DNA of 58,745 nucleotides, taken from Pseudopedobacter sp. Its GTDB lineage: Bacteria; Bacteroidota; Bacteroidia; Sphingobacteriales; Sphingobacteriaceae. Below the pieces are notes generated by a model, which was given only the letters and a program-made list of their open reading frames with translations, had not been told where the DNA came from and made no database searches. Both the position numbers and the translations under genes were made by a program. The stretch is from positions 1 to 58,745 of the forward strand of contig JACMOI010000075.1 of NCBI GenBank assembly GCA_014378105.1, in the 5' to 3' direction. Below, piece after piece: positions 1 to 9,074 of this stretch; the first letter of the stretch is position 1; every line of letters starts with the position of its first letter.

Positions 1-421
1 AACAGTTGGTAAAAACTGCGTTGTAATTGGTCGAAGTAATATTGTAGGTAGCCCAATGAGTATCTTGATGGCTCGTAATTCAAATCCTGGAAATTGTACC
101 GTTACTTTAACACATAGCAGAACTCAAAATTTAAAAGAAATTACGCTTAAAGCAGATATAATTATTGCAGCGATAGGTAAAAAGAATTTTGTGACTGCCG
201 ATATGATAAAAGCTGGTGCGGTTGTTATTGATGTGTGTATGAATCGCTAAGTTTCTGACAAAACGAAATCGGGATACAAACTATACGGTGATGTTGATTT
301 TGAAAACGTAGCCCTTAAATGTAGTTTTATCACTCCTGTGCCAGGCGGAGTTGGTTTGATGACAATTGTAAGTCTTTTAAGAAATACCTTATCAGCAGCT
401 AGAAAAGAGTTTTACAATTAA
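1..421 (+). pseudogene. folD: folD 3' part (methylenetetrahydrofolate dehydrogenase/cyclohydrolase), interrupted
   Basis: Reading frame 2 from the window edge gives the NAD(P)-binding half of Fol[21 protein letters not shown], then the TLTHSRT and ADIIIAAIG stretches. At 248-250 an in-frame TAA follows VIDVCMNR. The same frame continues without a shift to the normal C-terminus ([24 protein letters not shown]) and ends at 421. Three residues near the stop also differ from what I know of the family: VIDVG is VIDVC, VAPKC is VALKC, and GGVGPMT is GGVGLMT. The enzyme oxidises methylene-THF to formyl-THF in the cytosol. A stop plus several core substitutions suggests real decay rather than one base-calling error. 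The 5' part lies outside the window, so the status of that half is unknown. Confidence 0.85.
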
Positions 422-430
422 ATCTTACTC

Positions 431-1852
431 TTAAATTATTTGGTTTTTAGCCTTCCAATAATAATAAAATGGAAGTCCATTGAAAATTAAAAATAATCCT
501 AAAATAGATTTCTCAGGTGATTCTTCTATCGATACTGCAATAAGCACAATACAGAAAAGTATAAATATAATTTGAACTATAGGATAACCAAAAGCTTTAA
601 TAGGTCTAATTTCATCCTTGTTTTTATACCTTAAAATAATTACCGCCCCTACCACTAAAGCATAGAAGACAAACCCTACAATCACGACTAAATCAGTTAA
701 TAAATCAAAAGAACCACTAAAAATTAGAATACATCCCCAAATGCACTGATAAATTAATGCATTTGCAGGTGTTTGATTTTTTGGATGAGTTTTAGATGCA
801 CCTTTAAAGAATATTTTGTCTTTCGACATGGCGTAATATATTCTGGATGAAAGTAAAATAGTAGCATTTGTACAACCAAATGTTGAAATCAATATCATTC
901 CGCTCACCACTAAAGCACCACCATTTCCAAAAATTTTATCTACCACTACCACTGCCGCAATCAAATTCTTATCTGCTTTTAGGCTATTGATTAATTCATC
1001 AATTGGCATTACATATAAATAGGCGAAATTGGCTAATAGATAAATTACGATAATAGCCACTATTCCTAAAGTCATTGCCTTTGGTAAATTCTTCTTAGGA
1101 TTTTCAATTTCTTCACCAATAAAACCTAATGCTATCCAACCTTCATAACCCCAAAATGCACTTCGCATGGCAACCACCATGATACTAATAAAGCCGAATG
1201 TGGTTGTGAAAGATTCTGGAGGATAGGTTGAAGAAGAAGTCGTCAGATTGCTAAATGTTCCTACTGTGCTACTTAAGGATAGTGCAACTACGACAAGAAT
1301 ACAAAAAACAATGGTATAAGTAAATATCTGACTCACTAAACCACCTTGTTTCGCTCCTCTTATATTTACTATAGTTAAAAGAATCAACAATAAACTGGTA
1401 ATCACTTTTGCACCAATGTTATCAAAAGGTTGAATGATCCCAAAAACGGTAAATGTTTCTAAATGAGGCGAGAGGTGTGGAAGATCTATAAATGTCCCTA
1501 AGGCTCCAGCAAATACATAAGCAACAGATGCAATAGCTGCTGTTTGTATCACCGTGAAACACGACCATCCATACAGAAATGCGATTGTTTTTCCGTAAGC
1601 TTTCTCTAGCCAATAAAATGCTCCGCCGGATTCTGGAAACATAGCTCCTAATTCTCCAATGCTCAATACTCCAAAAAGAATGATGACGCCTGCTAATACC
1701 CATGCTAACATCACTAAAGAAGGTGACAGTAATTGCTCGGACATTGGCGCCACCTTTTTAAAGACACCAGAACCTATTATGGAACTGACAACTAAAATAA
1801 TGGCCATTTTCAAACCAAAAGATTGTCTTAATCCAGTTTTTGCTTCTTCCAT
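431..1852 (-). CDS. APC-superfamily amino acid permease
   Basis: A 473-residue inner-membrane protein made almost entirely of hydrophobic segments, about 12 by eye. The N-terminal segment carries SSIIGSGVFKK, the glycine-rich helix-1 motif of amino acid/polyamine permeases, followed by ESGGAFYWLEKAYGK and, near the middle, GYEGWIALGFIGEEIENPKK, all typical of the LAT/basic amino acid branch. It probably exchanges or imports amino acids; the substrate cannot be read from sequence. It converges on the folD remnant with nine bases between them and appears to be transcribed alone. No clear TAnnTTTG box was seen upstream. Length and ATG start fit the family. Confidence 0.9.
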   Translation of the reverse strand: MEEAKTGLRQSFGLKMAIILVVSSIIGSGVFKKVAPMSEQLLSPSLVMLAWVLAGVIILFGVLSIGELGAMFPESGGAFYWLEKAYGKTIAFLYGWSCFTVIQTAAIASVAYVFAGALGTFIDLPHLSPHLETFTVFGIIQPFDNIGAKVITSLLLILLTIVNIRGAKQGGLVSQIFTYTIVFCILVVVALSLSSTVGTFSNLTTSSSTYPPESFTTTFGFISIMVVAMRSAFWGYEGWIALGFIGEEIENPKKNLPKAMTLGIVAIIVIYLLANFAYLYVMPIDELINSLKADKNLIAAVVVVDKIFGNGGALVVSGMILISTFGCTNATILLSSRIYYAMSKDKIFFKGASKTHPKNQTPANALIYQCIWGCILIFSGSFDLLTDLVVIVGFVFYALVVGAVIILRYKNKDEIRPIKAFGYPIVQIIFILFCIVLIAVSIEESPEKSILGLFLIFNGLPFYYYWKAKNQII

Positions 1853-1932
1853 TCTACGTTATTGATTGCTTTAGGCAGAAAATAATTAAAATGGTCGGGA
1901 ATAAAGAAAATATGTAATTTTTTTTGAAAAAA

Positions 1933-2271
1933 CTATTTTTTAAATAGACTCTTAAACCAATTTTCTGACAATTGGACATATGTCCCATCAATTCGAAGTT
2001 CCACCTGGTAAATTTGTATATAATCTCCTTGTCCGGTAGCTCCTCTCCCATTTTCAAGATTATATTTATGACGATGAAACGGACAAACTATTTGACAATC
2101 TTCAACTATCCAACCTTGAGAAATATCGGCACCTGCATGAGGACATTTAGCTGCGCATGCAAAAATACGATCCTCAGTTTTAACAAAGCATATAAACTTC
2201 CCGTTTACTTTTATTTTCTGAATGGATTGCTCCTTCTCTAAAGTTTCAACTTCAATTTTATACCACTTCAT
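1933..2271 (-). CDS. Rieske [2Fe-2S] ferredoxin-like protein
   Basis: A 112-residue soluble protein with a Rieske domain. The two cluster-binding motifs are CPHAG at about residue 43 and CPFHRHKY at about residue 62, giving the two Cys and two His ligands (C-x-H ... C-x2-H). There is no signal peptide or membrane segment, so it resembles the small NirD/ferredoxin type that passes electrons to a partner enzyme, not the respiratory Rieske subunit. It is divergent from queE, with 71 bases between the two starts. No oxygenase or nitrite reductase partner is in the window, so its electron acceptor is unknown. Confidence 0.88.
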   Translation of the reverse strand: MKWYKIEVETLEKEQSIQKIKVNGKFICFVKTEDRIFACAAKCPHAGADISQGWIVEDCQIVCPFHRHKYNLENGRGATGQGDYIQIYQVELRIDGTYVQLSENWFKSLFKK

Positions 2272-2323
2272 GATAAAATACGCTAATATGACGAGTTAAA
2301 AAGATTGATATGCAAAATAGGTT

Positions 2324-2331
2324 TATCTTTG
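2324..2331 (+). promoter_or_regulatory. -7 box upstream of queE
   Basis: TATCTTTG fits the Bacteroidota TAnnTTTG box. A TTG at 2305-2307 lies 16 bases upstream, slightly short for the usual -33 spacing. The box sits after the first in-frame ATG (2310), so transcription from it supports the later start at 2343. Confidence 0.5.
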
Positions 2332-2342
2332 CAATCTTGAAA

Positions 2343-2966
2343 ATGAAAAATTTAATACCAGAAGACGGCACCTTACTTCCTTTAATGGAAGAATTTTATA
2401 CCATACAGGGCGAAGGCTTTAACACAGGAAAAGCCGCTTACTTCATCAGACTTGGAGGTTGTGATGTAGGTTGTCATTGGTGTGATGTTAAAGAAAGTTG
2501 GGACGCGGAATTGCATCCACTTACTAAATCAGATGAAATTGTTGCAAACGCATCAAAATTCCCAAGTAAAGCCGTAGTTGTAACAGGTGGTGAACCTTTA
2601 ATTTATAACCTAGATTATCTTACTAATGAACTAAAAAGAGCAGGAATTGCTACCTTCATAGAAACTTCTGGAGCTTATCCACTCTCGGGTAATTGGGATT
2701 GGATTTGTCTTTCTCCTAAAAAATTTAAGGCTCCACGACCAGATATTACTCCTTTTGCTCATGAATTAAAGATAATTGTTTTTAATAAAAGTGATTTTAA
2801 ATGGGCCGAAGAATATGCGGAAATGGTTTCTCCAACTTGTAAACTTTACTTGCAACCAGAATGGTCAAAATCTAAAGAAATGACACCTTTGATCATTGAT
2901 TATGTAATGAATAATCCTAGATGGGAGATATCTTTACAAACTCATAAATTCTTAAATATCCCATAA
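2343..2966 (+). CDS. queE: 7-carboxy-7-deazaguanine synthase (radical SAM)
   Basis: QueE converts 6-carboxytetrahydropterin to 7-carboxy-7-deazaguanine in queuosine (tRNA wobble base) synthesis. The substrate-binding EEFYTIQGEG is followed by the compact radical-SAM cysteine cluster CDVGCHWC, Cys 40, 44 and 47 from this start, which ligates a 4Fe-4S cluster. VVTGGEPL is the SAM-binding GGE motif, and SPKK and ETSG follow. The 207-residue length suits the short Bacteroidota form. An ATG at 2310 would add 11 residues, but a promoter box lies between it and 2343, so the later ATG was chosen. It seems monocistronic; the next gene starts 33 bases downstream. No other queuosine genes are in the window. 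Confidence 0.93.
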   Translation: MKNLIPEDGTLLPLMEEFYTIQGEGFNTGKAAYFIRLGGCDVGCHWCDVKESWDAELHPLTKSDEIVANASKFPSKAVVVTGGEPLIYNLDYLTNELKRAGIATFIETSGAYPLSGNWDWICLSPKKFKAPRPDITPFAHELKIIVFNKSDFKWAEEYAEMVSPTCKLYLQPEWSKSKEMTPLIIDYVMNNPRWEISLQTHKFLNIP

Positions 2967-2999
2967 AATTAATAGCTTTAGTTTTACTAATCTAAATTA

Positions 3000-4904
3000 A
3001 TGAGGTCTATCTTCTGTCTTTTATTCTTGTTAGTAGTGTTTCAAATTGGTTTTGCGCAATCAAAATACACCTCAAATAACAGGTCAGCTATTAAAAGTTA
3101 TGAGAGAGCAAGTTATCTTTTGGATTTGAATAACTTCAAAGAAGCGATAACCGAGTTAAATATAGCAATTAAGCAAGATGACCAATTTATTGAGGCCTAT
3201 ATGCTCCTTGCAGATGTCTACAGGGTTACATTTGATTATCCAAAGGCAAAAGAAACCTATAGAAACGCCTATACTCTAAATCCTACTTTTGCTCCTGAAA
3301 GATATTATTACTACGCAGAGTGTGAATTGAAAACGGGAGATTATCAAAGCTCGTTATTGCATTATCGTCTTTTTAAAGAAAAAGGGAACCCATCAGCAGA
3401 AAAAATTGCATTGGCAGATAAATACATTAAAGATTGTCTGTTTTCGATTGAGGCTATAAAACATCCAGTCCCATTTAAACCTGAAAATTTGGGTGCTAAT
3501 ATCAACACAAGTGATCAGGAATATCTTGCTGTATTAACTAGTGATGAGAGTACTCTTATTTTTACGCGGCAAATCAATAGAAATGAAGATTTTTATAGAA
3601 GCTTCAAAGTGAATGGTGAATGGTCAAAAGCAGAGTATTTAAGTGCTAATATTAATACCCCTTCTTACAATGAAGGAGCTCAATGTATTTCTCCAGATGG
3701 TCAATTTTTATTCTTTACAGGATGTAATCGTCCAGATGGTTTAGGTAGATGCGATATTTATATCTCGAAAAAAGAGGGGAATGGATGGAGCAAGCCGGTT
3801 AATCTAGGATTTCCTATCAACACAAAAGGATGGGAGTCGCAACCTTCTATTTCATCAGATGGTAAAACACTTTATTTTGTGAGTGATAGAAATGGCGGAT
3901 TTGGTAGTTATGATATTTGGAAAAGTACAATTGGTGATGATGGCAAATGGCAAATGCCTGAAAACCTAGGTCCAAATATTAATACCCCTTTTGATGAGCA
4001 ATCCCCTTTTATTCATCCTGATAATAAAACGTTATATTTTTCTTCAAATGGATGGGTGGGTCTAGGAAATAAGGATTTATATATTTCGAGATTAGACTCT
4101 ACTGGTATTTGGTCTAAACCCGAGAATTTAGGTTACCCTATAAATACTTATGGTGAAGAAAGTGGCCTAACTATTAATGCGAACGGTACAAAAGCTTTTT
4201 TTTCATCAGATAACTTTAATGGTTTCGGTGGATTTGATATTTATTCTTTTGACCTCCCAAAAAATATTAGACCTAATGCGGTTAATTATATAAAAGGGAT
4301 TGTTTATGATGAAGACAGCAAGATTAAATTACAAGCTTTAATTGATATTAGAGATTTAAAAACTGGTAAATCTATCCATTTATCCTATTCTGATGAGATC
4401 GATGGTTCTTTCTTAGCCACTATTCCTAAGGGGAATGAATATAGCTTAAATGCTTCAAGAGAAGGATATTTGTTTTTTTCTGAGAATTTTTCATTAGATA
4501 AATATAAACCTGGAAAACCTTTCATTCTAGAAGCTCCCTTACAGAAAATTGCTGTTGGTAAAAAAGTGATTCTTAAGAATATATTCTTTGACAGCAATAA
4601 GTTTGATTTGAAACAAGAATCAATATCAGAACTTCAAAAAATTATTGATTTTTTGGAAGTAAATCCTAAAATTCATATCGAAATTAGTGGATATACTGAT
4701 GATATTGGTAACGATCAATCAAATTTAATTTTATCTCAAAATAGAGCAAAAGCAGTATATCAATATTTAACCAGTCATGATATTGACAAAACCAGGTTGA
4801 ATTACAAAGGTTATGGCGAAACTAAACCAGTGTCAGATAATAAAACTGTTGAAGGAAGAGCAAATAATAGAAGAACCGAGTTCTTGATCACTAAAGTCGA
4901 TTAA
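3000..4904 (+). CDS. OmpA-family outer-membrane protein with TPR and PD40 repeats
   Basis: A 634-residue secreted protein. Residues 1-19 are a signal peptide ending at GFAQ. TPR-like helices occupy about 30-140. A run of PD40/WD40-like beta-propeller repeats covers about 165-420, each with a version of ISxDGKTLYFxS and NLGxxINT. A carboxypeptidase-regulatory-like beta domain follows at about 430-510. The C-terminal OmpA/MotB domain (about 520-634) has the peptidoglycan-binding ISGYTDDIGND and GRANNRRTEF motifs. This architecture is common in Bacteroidota envelopes and anchors the protein to peptidoglycan from the periplasm or outer membrane. Its exact role is not known. It ends two bases from the convergent kdsA with no terminator. 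Confidence 0.9.
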   Translation: MRSIFCLLFLLVVFQIGFAQSKYTSNNRSAIKSYERASYLLDLNNFKEAITELNIAIKQDDQFIEAYMLLADVYRVTFDYPKAKETYRNAYTLNPTFAPERYYYYAECELKTGDYQSSLLHYRLFKEKGNPSAEKIALADKYIKDCLFSIEAIKHPVPFKPENLGANINTSDQEYLAVLTSDESTLIFTRQINRNEDFYRSFKVNGEWSKAEYLSANINTPSYNEGAQCISPDGQFLFFTGCNRPDGLGRCDIYISKKEGNGWSKPVNLGFPINTKGWESQPSISSDGKTLYFVSDRNGGFGSYDIWKSTIGDDGKWQMPENLGPNINTPFDEQSPFIHPDNKTLYFSSNGWVGLGNKDLYISRLDSTGIWSKPENLGYPINTYGEESGLTINANGTKAFFSSDNFNGFGGFDIYSFDLPKNIRPNAVNYIKGIVYDEDSKIKLQALIDIRDLKTGKSIHLSYSDEIDGSFLATIPKGNEYSLNASREGYLFFSENFSLDKYKPGKPFILEAPLQKIAVGKKVILKNIFFDSNKFDLKQESISELQKIIDFLEVNPKIHIEISGYTDDIGNDQSNLILSQNRAKAVYQYLTSHDIDKTRLNYKGYGETKPVSDNKTVEGRANNRRTEFLITKVD

Positions 4905-4906
4905 AC

Positions 4907-5716
4907 TTAGATAATTGCTTGCCTCACTCTAATCAACTTTTCCATTAAGCCTTCTAATAAATCTATTTGAAGCATATTTGCACCATCAGATTTTGCATTT
5001 GCTGGATCAGGATGAGTTTCGATAAATAATCCATCAGCACCCACGGCAATTGCCGCTTTCGCTATGGTTTCGATTAAAGCAGGCTTTCCTCCCGTTACTC
5101 CTGTAGTTTGATTAGGCTGTTGTAAAGAGTGTGTAACATCCATAATTACGGGGACATTAAAAGCTTGCATTTCTGGAATTCCTCTGAAATCAACTATTAA
5201 ATCCTGATAACCAAAAGTATTTCCTCTATCCGTTAATAAAACATTTTGGTTGCCGCTTTCGATAATTTTATCAACTGCGAATTTCATCGAACCGGCAGAT
5301 AGAAATTGACCTTTTTTCACATTTACTATTTTTCCTGTAATTGCAGCAGCGATCAATAAATCTGTTTGGCGACAAAGAAATGCTGGAATTTGTAAAACAT
5401 CAACATAAGCAGCTGCCATTGCTGCTTCAGAACTTTCGTGAATATCAGTTACCGTTGGAATGTCGAACTCCTTTCCTATTTTCTCTAAAATCTTTAATGC
5501 TTTTTCGTCACCTATCCCTTGAAATGAATCTAATCTGGAACGATTTGCCTTACGGTATGATCCTTTAAAAATATATGGAATAGCTAGCTTATTAGCTATT
5601 TTAACAATTTTTTCTGCAATTCGCATAGCAATTTCCTCTCCTTCAATAGCACAAGGTCCAGCCATCAAGAAGAAATTATTTGAATCTGTATTTTTAAGTT
5701 TTGGAATGTTTAGCAT
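4907..5716 (-). CDS. kdsA: 3-deoxy-8-phosphooctulonate synthase
   Basis: KdsA condenses phosphoenolpyruvate with arabinose-5-phosphate to give Kdo-8-phosphate for the LPS inner core. The 269-residue TIM-barrel shows the family landmarks in order: FLMAGPCAIEGEE near the N-terminus, FKGSYRKANRSR, TDIHE, QIPAFLCRQTDLL, KKGQFLSAG, LLTDRGNTFGY, VIMDVTHSLQQP and FIETHPDPANAKSDG. The length matches the family, with no gaps. The previous Kdo step, kdsD/kpsF, lies about 2.4 kb away beyond recQ on the other strand, so the two are neighbours but not an operon. No promoter box was recognised in the 99 bases upstream. Confidence 0.96.
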   Translation of the reverse strand: MLNIPKLKNTDSNNFFLMAGPCAIEGEEIAMRIAEKIVKIANKLAIPYIFKGSYRKANRSRLDSFQGIGDEKALKILEKIGKEFDIPTVTDIHESSEAAMAAAYVDVLQIPAFLCRQTDLLIAAAITGKIVNVKKGQFLSAGSMKFAVDKIIESGNQNVLLTDRGNTFGYQDLIVDFRGIPEMQAFNVPVIMDVTHSLQQPNQTTGVTGGKPALIETIAKAAIAVGADGLFIETHPDPANAKSDGANMLQIDLLEGLMEKLIRVRQAII

Positions 5717-5815
5717 TTAATTTTTTGTTTTTGCGTTAACGATGTGGGCGAATACCGACCTGTGTCTAATACTCCCGATAACTATCTGGAAAACGCCACT
5801 CTAAATATTTATTTC

Positions 5816-8005
5816 CTAGTTTCCAAGCTCAGACATGAACTTGATTCTCATGAGTTGAATTTCTTCACGATTATAATCATCTGTACCTAATTCCAATAAA
5901 GCTTTATCTATAGAATCTACGTCAGCCGTTCTGAAATAATCAAATACTTCATCCTGACGATCTTCATCTATTACTTCATCAATGAAATAGTCTAGATTTA
6001 ATTTAGTTCCCGACCCAACAATTGATTCTACTTCTTTTAAAATATCTTCATAAGAAATACCTTTCGAAGCTGCTATGTCTTCCAAAGATATATGTCTGTC
6101 TATATTTTGAATGATAGAGACTTTCAATGCTGATTTATTAGCAGTCGTTTTTACAACAAAATCTATCGGACGATCGATATCGTTATCTTCCACATATTTT
6201 TTGATTAACTCAATAAATACCGCACCGAATTTCAGTGCTTTTCCATGACCAACTCCCGAGATGTTCTTTAACTCATCCATAGAAATTGGATAATGCGTAC
6301 ACATTTCTTCTAAGGAAGGATCCTGAAAAATCACAAATGGCGGCAGACTTTTTTGCTTTGCAATTTTCTTACGTAAATCTTTCAGCATTTGCAAAAGCTG
6401 TGCATCAACAGCTCCTGTCCCTTGTTGAGCACCTTCTTCGTCATCTACACTTACAATATCCATTTCTCTATTCATGATGAAACGAAGTGCATAAGGATTT
6501 TCAATAAACTTTTCGCCTGATTTTGACAATCGAAGTAAACCAAAATTATCTACATCTTTTATAATAAAATTATCTAACAAAGCTTGACGCAAAACGGATT
6601 TCCAAAGAAATATTCCATCATCTTTTCCAGAGGCGAAATACTTGGTTTTCTGATGTTTGTAGGATTGAATTTGTGCAGTTTCTAATCCTAATAAAACATT
6701 AATGATATAATGATCATCAAATTTATCACCAAAATCTTTTATCAAACTCAATACCTTTAATAGCGGTTCCTCAGCATCAAAATATTGTTTTTGTGCTCGG
6801 CAATTATCACACATATTATTACAGCCAACTTCATTAAAGTTTTCGCCAAAATAATGTAAAATTTGTTTTCTTCTACAGACTGCTGATTCGGAGTAATCAA
6901 TAACTTCTTTTAAAATCTGCGTACCAATCTCACGTTCAGAAACTGGCTTATCTTTCATAAATTTCGCCAGCTTGTCAATATCTTTTTCTGAATAAAACGC
7001 AACACAGATACCTTCTCCACCATCACGCCCTGCTCTACCAGTTTCTTGGTAATAACCTTCCATACTTTTAGGAATATCATGATGGATTACGTAACGAACA
7101 TCGGGTTTATCAATCCCCATCCCAAAAGCTATGGTTGCTACAATCACATCCACATCTTCCATCAAAAATTTATCTTGGGTGTCGGCTCTTACTTTTGCAT
7201 CTAAACCAGCATGGTAAGGCAAAGATTTTATTCCGTTAATTTCTAAAGCGTTGGAAACTTCCTCTACCTTTTTTCTACTCAAACAATAAACAATACCGGA
7301 TTTACCCATATTATTTTTAACGTACTTGACGATTTCCTTAATTACATCACGCTTTGGACGTACATCATAAAATAAATTCGGACGGTTAAAAGAAGATTTA
7401 AAAAGATTCGCATTTGTCATTTGCAAGTTCTTCTGGATATCATATTGAACTTTTGGAGTTGCCGTAGCGGTTAAAGCAATAACAGAAATATCTTCCCTAA
7501 TATTATTAATAACTTGTCTAATTTTACGGTATTCTGGTCTAAAATCATGACCCCATTCAGAGATACAATGCGCTTCATCAACAGCCACGAAAGAAACTCC
7601 TATCAATTTTAAAAAGTCGATATTTTCTTGTTTGGTTAATGATTCTGGCGCTACATATAATAGTTTGGTCTCTCCTGCTATCACATCTTCTTTTACTTTA
7701 GCAATTTCTGCTTTATTCAAAGAAGAATTTAAGAAATGAGCAATACTATCTCTACCGCCAAAAGCTCTTAATTGATCAACTTGATTTTTCATTAAAGCAA
7801 TTAGTGGAGAAATCACTAATGCGGTACCCTCACTCATGAGAGCTGGCAATTGGTAACAAATAGATTTACCTCCACCCGTAGGCATGATCACGAACGTATC
7901 ATTTTTCTCTAAGATGCTGTTAATGATGGCTTCTTGGTCGCCTTTGAAGTTATCAAAGCCAAAGAAAGTTTGTAAATTATCTACTAAAGATTTTTTAATC
8001 TGCAT
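5816..8005 (-). CDS. recQ: ATP-dependent DNA helicase RecQ
   Basis: A 3'-5' superfamily 2 helicase acting in recombination and replication repair. The 729-residue protein has Walker A (MPTGGGKSICYQLP, about residue 40), the DEAH box within DEAHCISEWGHDFRPEY, and HHDIPKSMEGYYQETGRAGR for motifs V-VI. Next come the zinc-binding cysteines (VCRRKQ ... CNNMCDNC, about 370-400), the RQC winged helix, and an HRDC domain at about 535-610. A C-terminal tail beyond HRDC resembles the helix-turn-helix extension of many Bacteroidota RecQ proteins. It stands alone between kdsA (99-base gap) and the divergent kdsD (94-base gap). Confidence 0.96.
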   Translation of the reverse strand: MQIKKSLVDNLQTFFGFDNFKGDQEAIINSILEKNDTFVIMPTGGGKSICYQLPALMSEGTALVISPLIALMKNQVDQLRAFGGRDSIAHFLNSSLNKAEIAKVKEDVIAGETKLLYVAPESLTKQENIDFLKLIGVSFVAVDEAHCISEWGHDFRPEYRKIRQVINNIREDISVIALTATATPKVQYDIQKNLQMTNANLFKSSFNRPNLFYDVRPKRDVIKEIVKYVKNNMGKSGIVYCLSRKKVEEVSNALEINGIKSLPYHAGLDAKVRADTQDKFLMEDVDVIVATIAFGMGIDKPDVRYVIHHDIPKSMEGYYQETGRAGRDGGEGICVAFYSEKDIDKLAKFMKDKPVSEREIGTQILKEVIDYSESAVCRRKQILHYFGENFNEVGCNNMCDNCRAQKQYFDAEEPLLKVLSLIKDFGDKFDDHYIINVLLGLETAQIQSYKHQKTKYFASGKDDGIFLWKSVLRQALLDNFIIKDVDNFGLLRLSKSGEKFIENPYALRFIMNREMDIVSVDDEEGAQQGTGAVDAQLLQMLKDLRKKIAKQKSLPPFVIFQDPSLEEMCTHYPISMDELKNISGVGHGKALKFGAVFIELIKKYVEDNDIDRPIDFVVKTTANKSALKVSIIQNIDRHISLEDIAASKGISYEDILKEVESIVGSGTKLNLDYFIDEVIDEDRQDEVFDYFRTADVDSIDKALLELGTDDYNREEIQLMRIKFMSELGN

Positions 8006-8055
8006 TTTTATTATCGAAAGATCAGCCCATACTGATTTTAAACATCAAAATAACA

Positions 8056-8063
8056 TATTTTTG
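8056..8063 (+). promoter_or_regulatory. -7 box upstream of kdsD
   Basis: TATTTTTG matches TAnnTTTG and lies 36 bases before the TTG start of the kpsF/kdsD gene. No TTG at -33 spacing was seen. Confidence 0.45.
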
Positions 8064-8099
8064 TGAAATAATAGTATTTTAATTATAAACTTTTACAAT

Positions 8100-9065
8100 T
8101 TGAAATCATCTAAGGAAATTTTGGAATTTGCTCAACAAACTATTCAAATAGAAACTGACGCAATAAACCAACTTTCAAAACAATTAAATAAAGACTTTAG
8201 TGATCTTGTACAAAAAATTTTAACCTTAAAAGGGCGAGTTATCGTAACCGGAGTGGGTAAAAGTGCTATCATAGCTCAGAAATTAGTCGCTACCTTTAAT
8301 TCAACTGGTACACCATCAATTTTTATGCATGCAGCGGATGCTGTTCATGGCGATTTAGGGATCATCCAAAAAGATGATTTGATTATTTGCCTTTCAAAAA
8401 GCGGAAATACCGCTGAAATTAAAGTTCTTATTCCTCTTTTAAAACAAGGGGGAAATTTATTAGCATGTATTGTGGGAGATATTAATTCTTATCTAGCTCA
8501 ACAATCCGATTTTATTATCAATTCAACCATTGAGGTAGAGGCTTGTCCTAATAATCTTGCACCTACAACTAGTACAACAGCTCAATTGGTGATGGGTGAT
8601 GCTCTGGCAGTTGCTTTAGTAGAATGCAGAGCATTTTCTAAAGAAGACTTCGCTAAATTTCATCCAGGAGGAGCTTTAGGAAAACGACTATACTTAAAAG
8701 TTGTAGATTTATGTATTTTAAATGAGAAGCCTCAGATTAATTCTGATGCTAACATCAGAGATGCAATTTTGGAAATCACCAAAAAGCGATTGGGTGTAGT
8801 TGCTATTACAGATGAGAATCAATTAAAAGGGGTAATTACAGATGGGGATCTAAGGAGGATGATGGAGAAATATGCATCTTTTGAAAATCTAAAGGCAATA
8901 GACATTATGAATCATACGCCTAAAACAATCGATTATAATGAAATGGCTGTTAATGCTTTGGGTTTAATGAAACAATTTAATATCACACAATTAATTGTGC
9001 TTAAAGACAACTTATTTTTTGGAGTTGTACATTTACACGATCTAATAAATGAAGGAATAATCTAA
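8100..9065 (+). CDS. kdsD: Arabinose-5-phosphate isomerase, KpsF/GutQ family (SIS + 2 CBS)
   Basis: It interconverts ribulose-5-phosphate and arabinose-5-phosphate, feeding KdsA. The 321-residue protein has an N-terminal SIS sugar-isomerase domain with TGVGKSAIIAQK (about 50-61), MHAADAVHGDLG and LSKSGNTAE (98-106), then GGALGKRLY and two CBS domains from about 207 to the end (ITDGDLRRMM in the first). The start is TTG: no ATG exists upstream in frame, and the next Met falls inside the SIS domain. manC begins nine bases after its stop, so the two are probably co-transcribed, linking Kdo and GDP-mannose supply. Family members with this layout are KdsD, KpsF or GutQ; the nearby kdsA favours KdsD. 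Confidence 0.92.
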   Translation: MKSSKEILEFAQQTIQIETDAINQLSKQLNKDFSDLVQKILTLKGRVIVTGVGKSAIIAQKLVATFNSTGTPSIFMHAADAVHGDLGIIQKDDLIICLSKSGNTAEIKVLIPLLKQGGNLLACIVGDINSYLAQQSDFIINSTIEVEACPNNLAPTTSTTAQLVMGDALAVALVECRAFSKEDFAKFHPGGALGKRLYLKVVDLCILNEKPQINSDANIRDAILEITKKRLGVVAITDENQLKGVITDGDLRRMMEKYASFENLKAIDIMNHTPKTIDYNEMAVNALGLMKQFNITQLIVLKDNLFFGVVHLHDLINEGII

Positions 9066-9074
9066 ATTTACGAT

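Noticed and set aside
1422-1703. 93-codon minus-strand ORF inside the APC permease
   Set aside because: It is an alternative frame of the permease gene and has an improbable Arg/Ser/Cys-rich composition.
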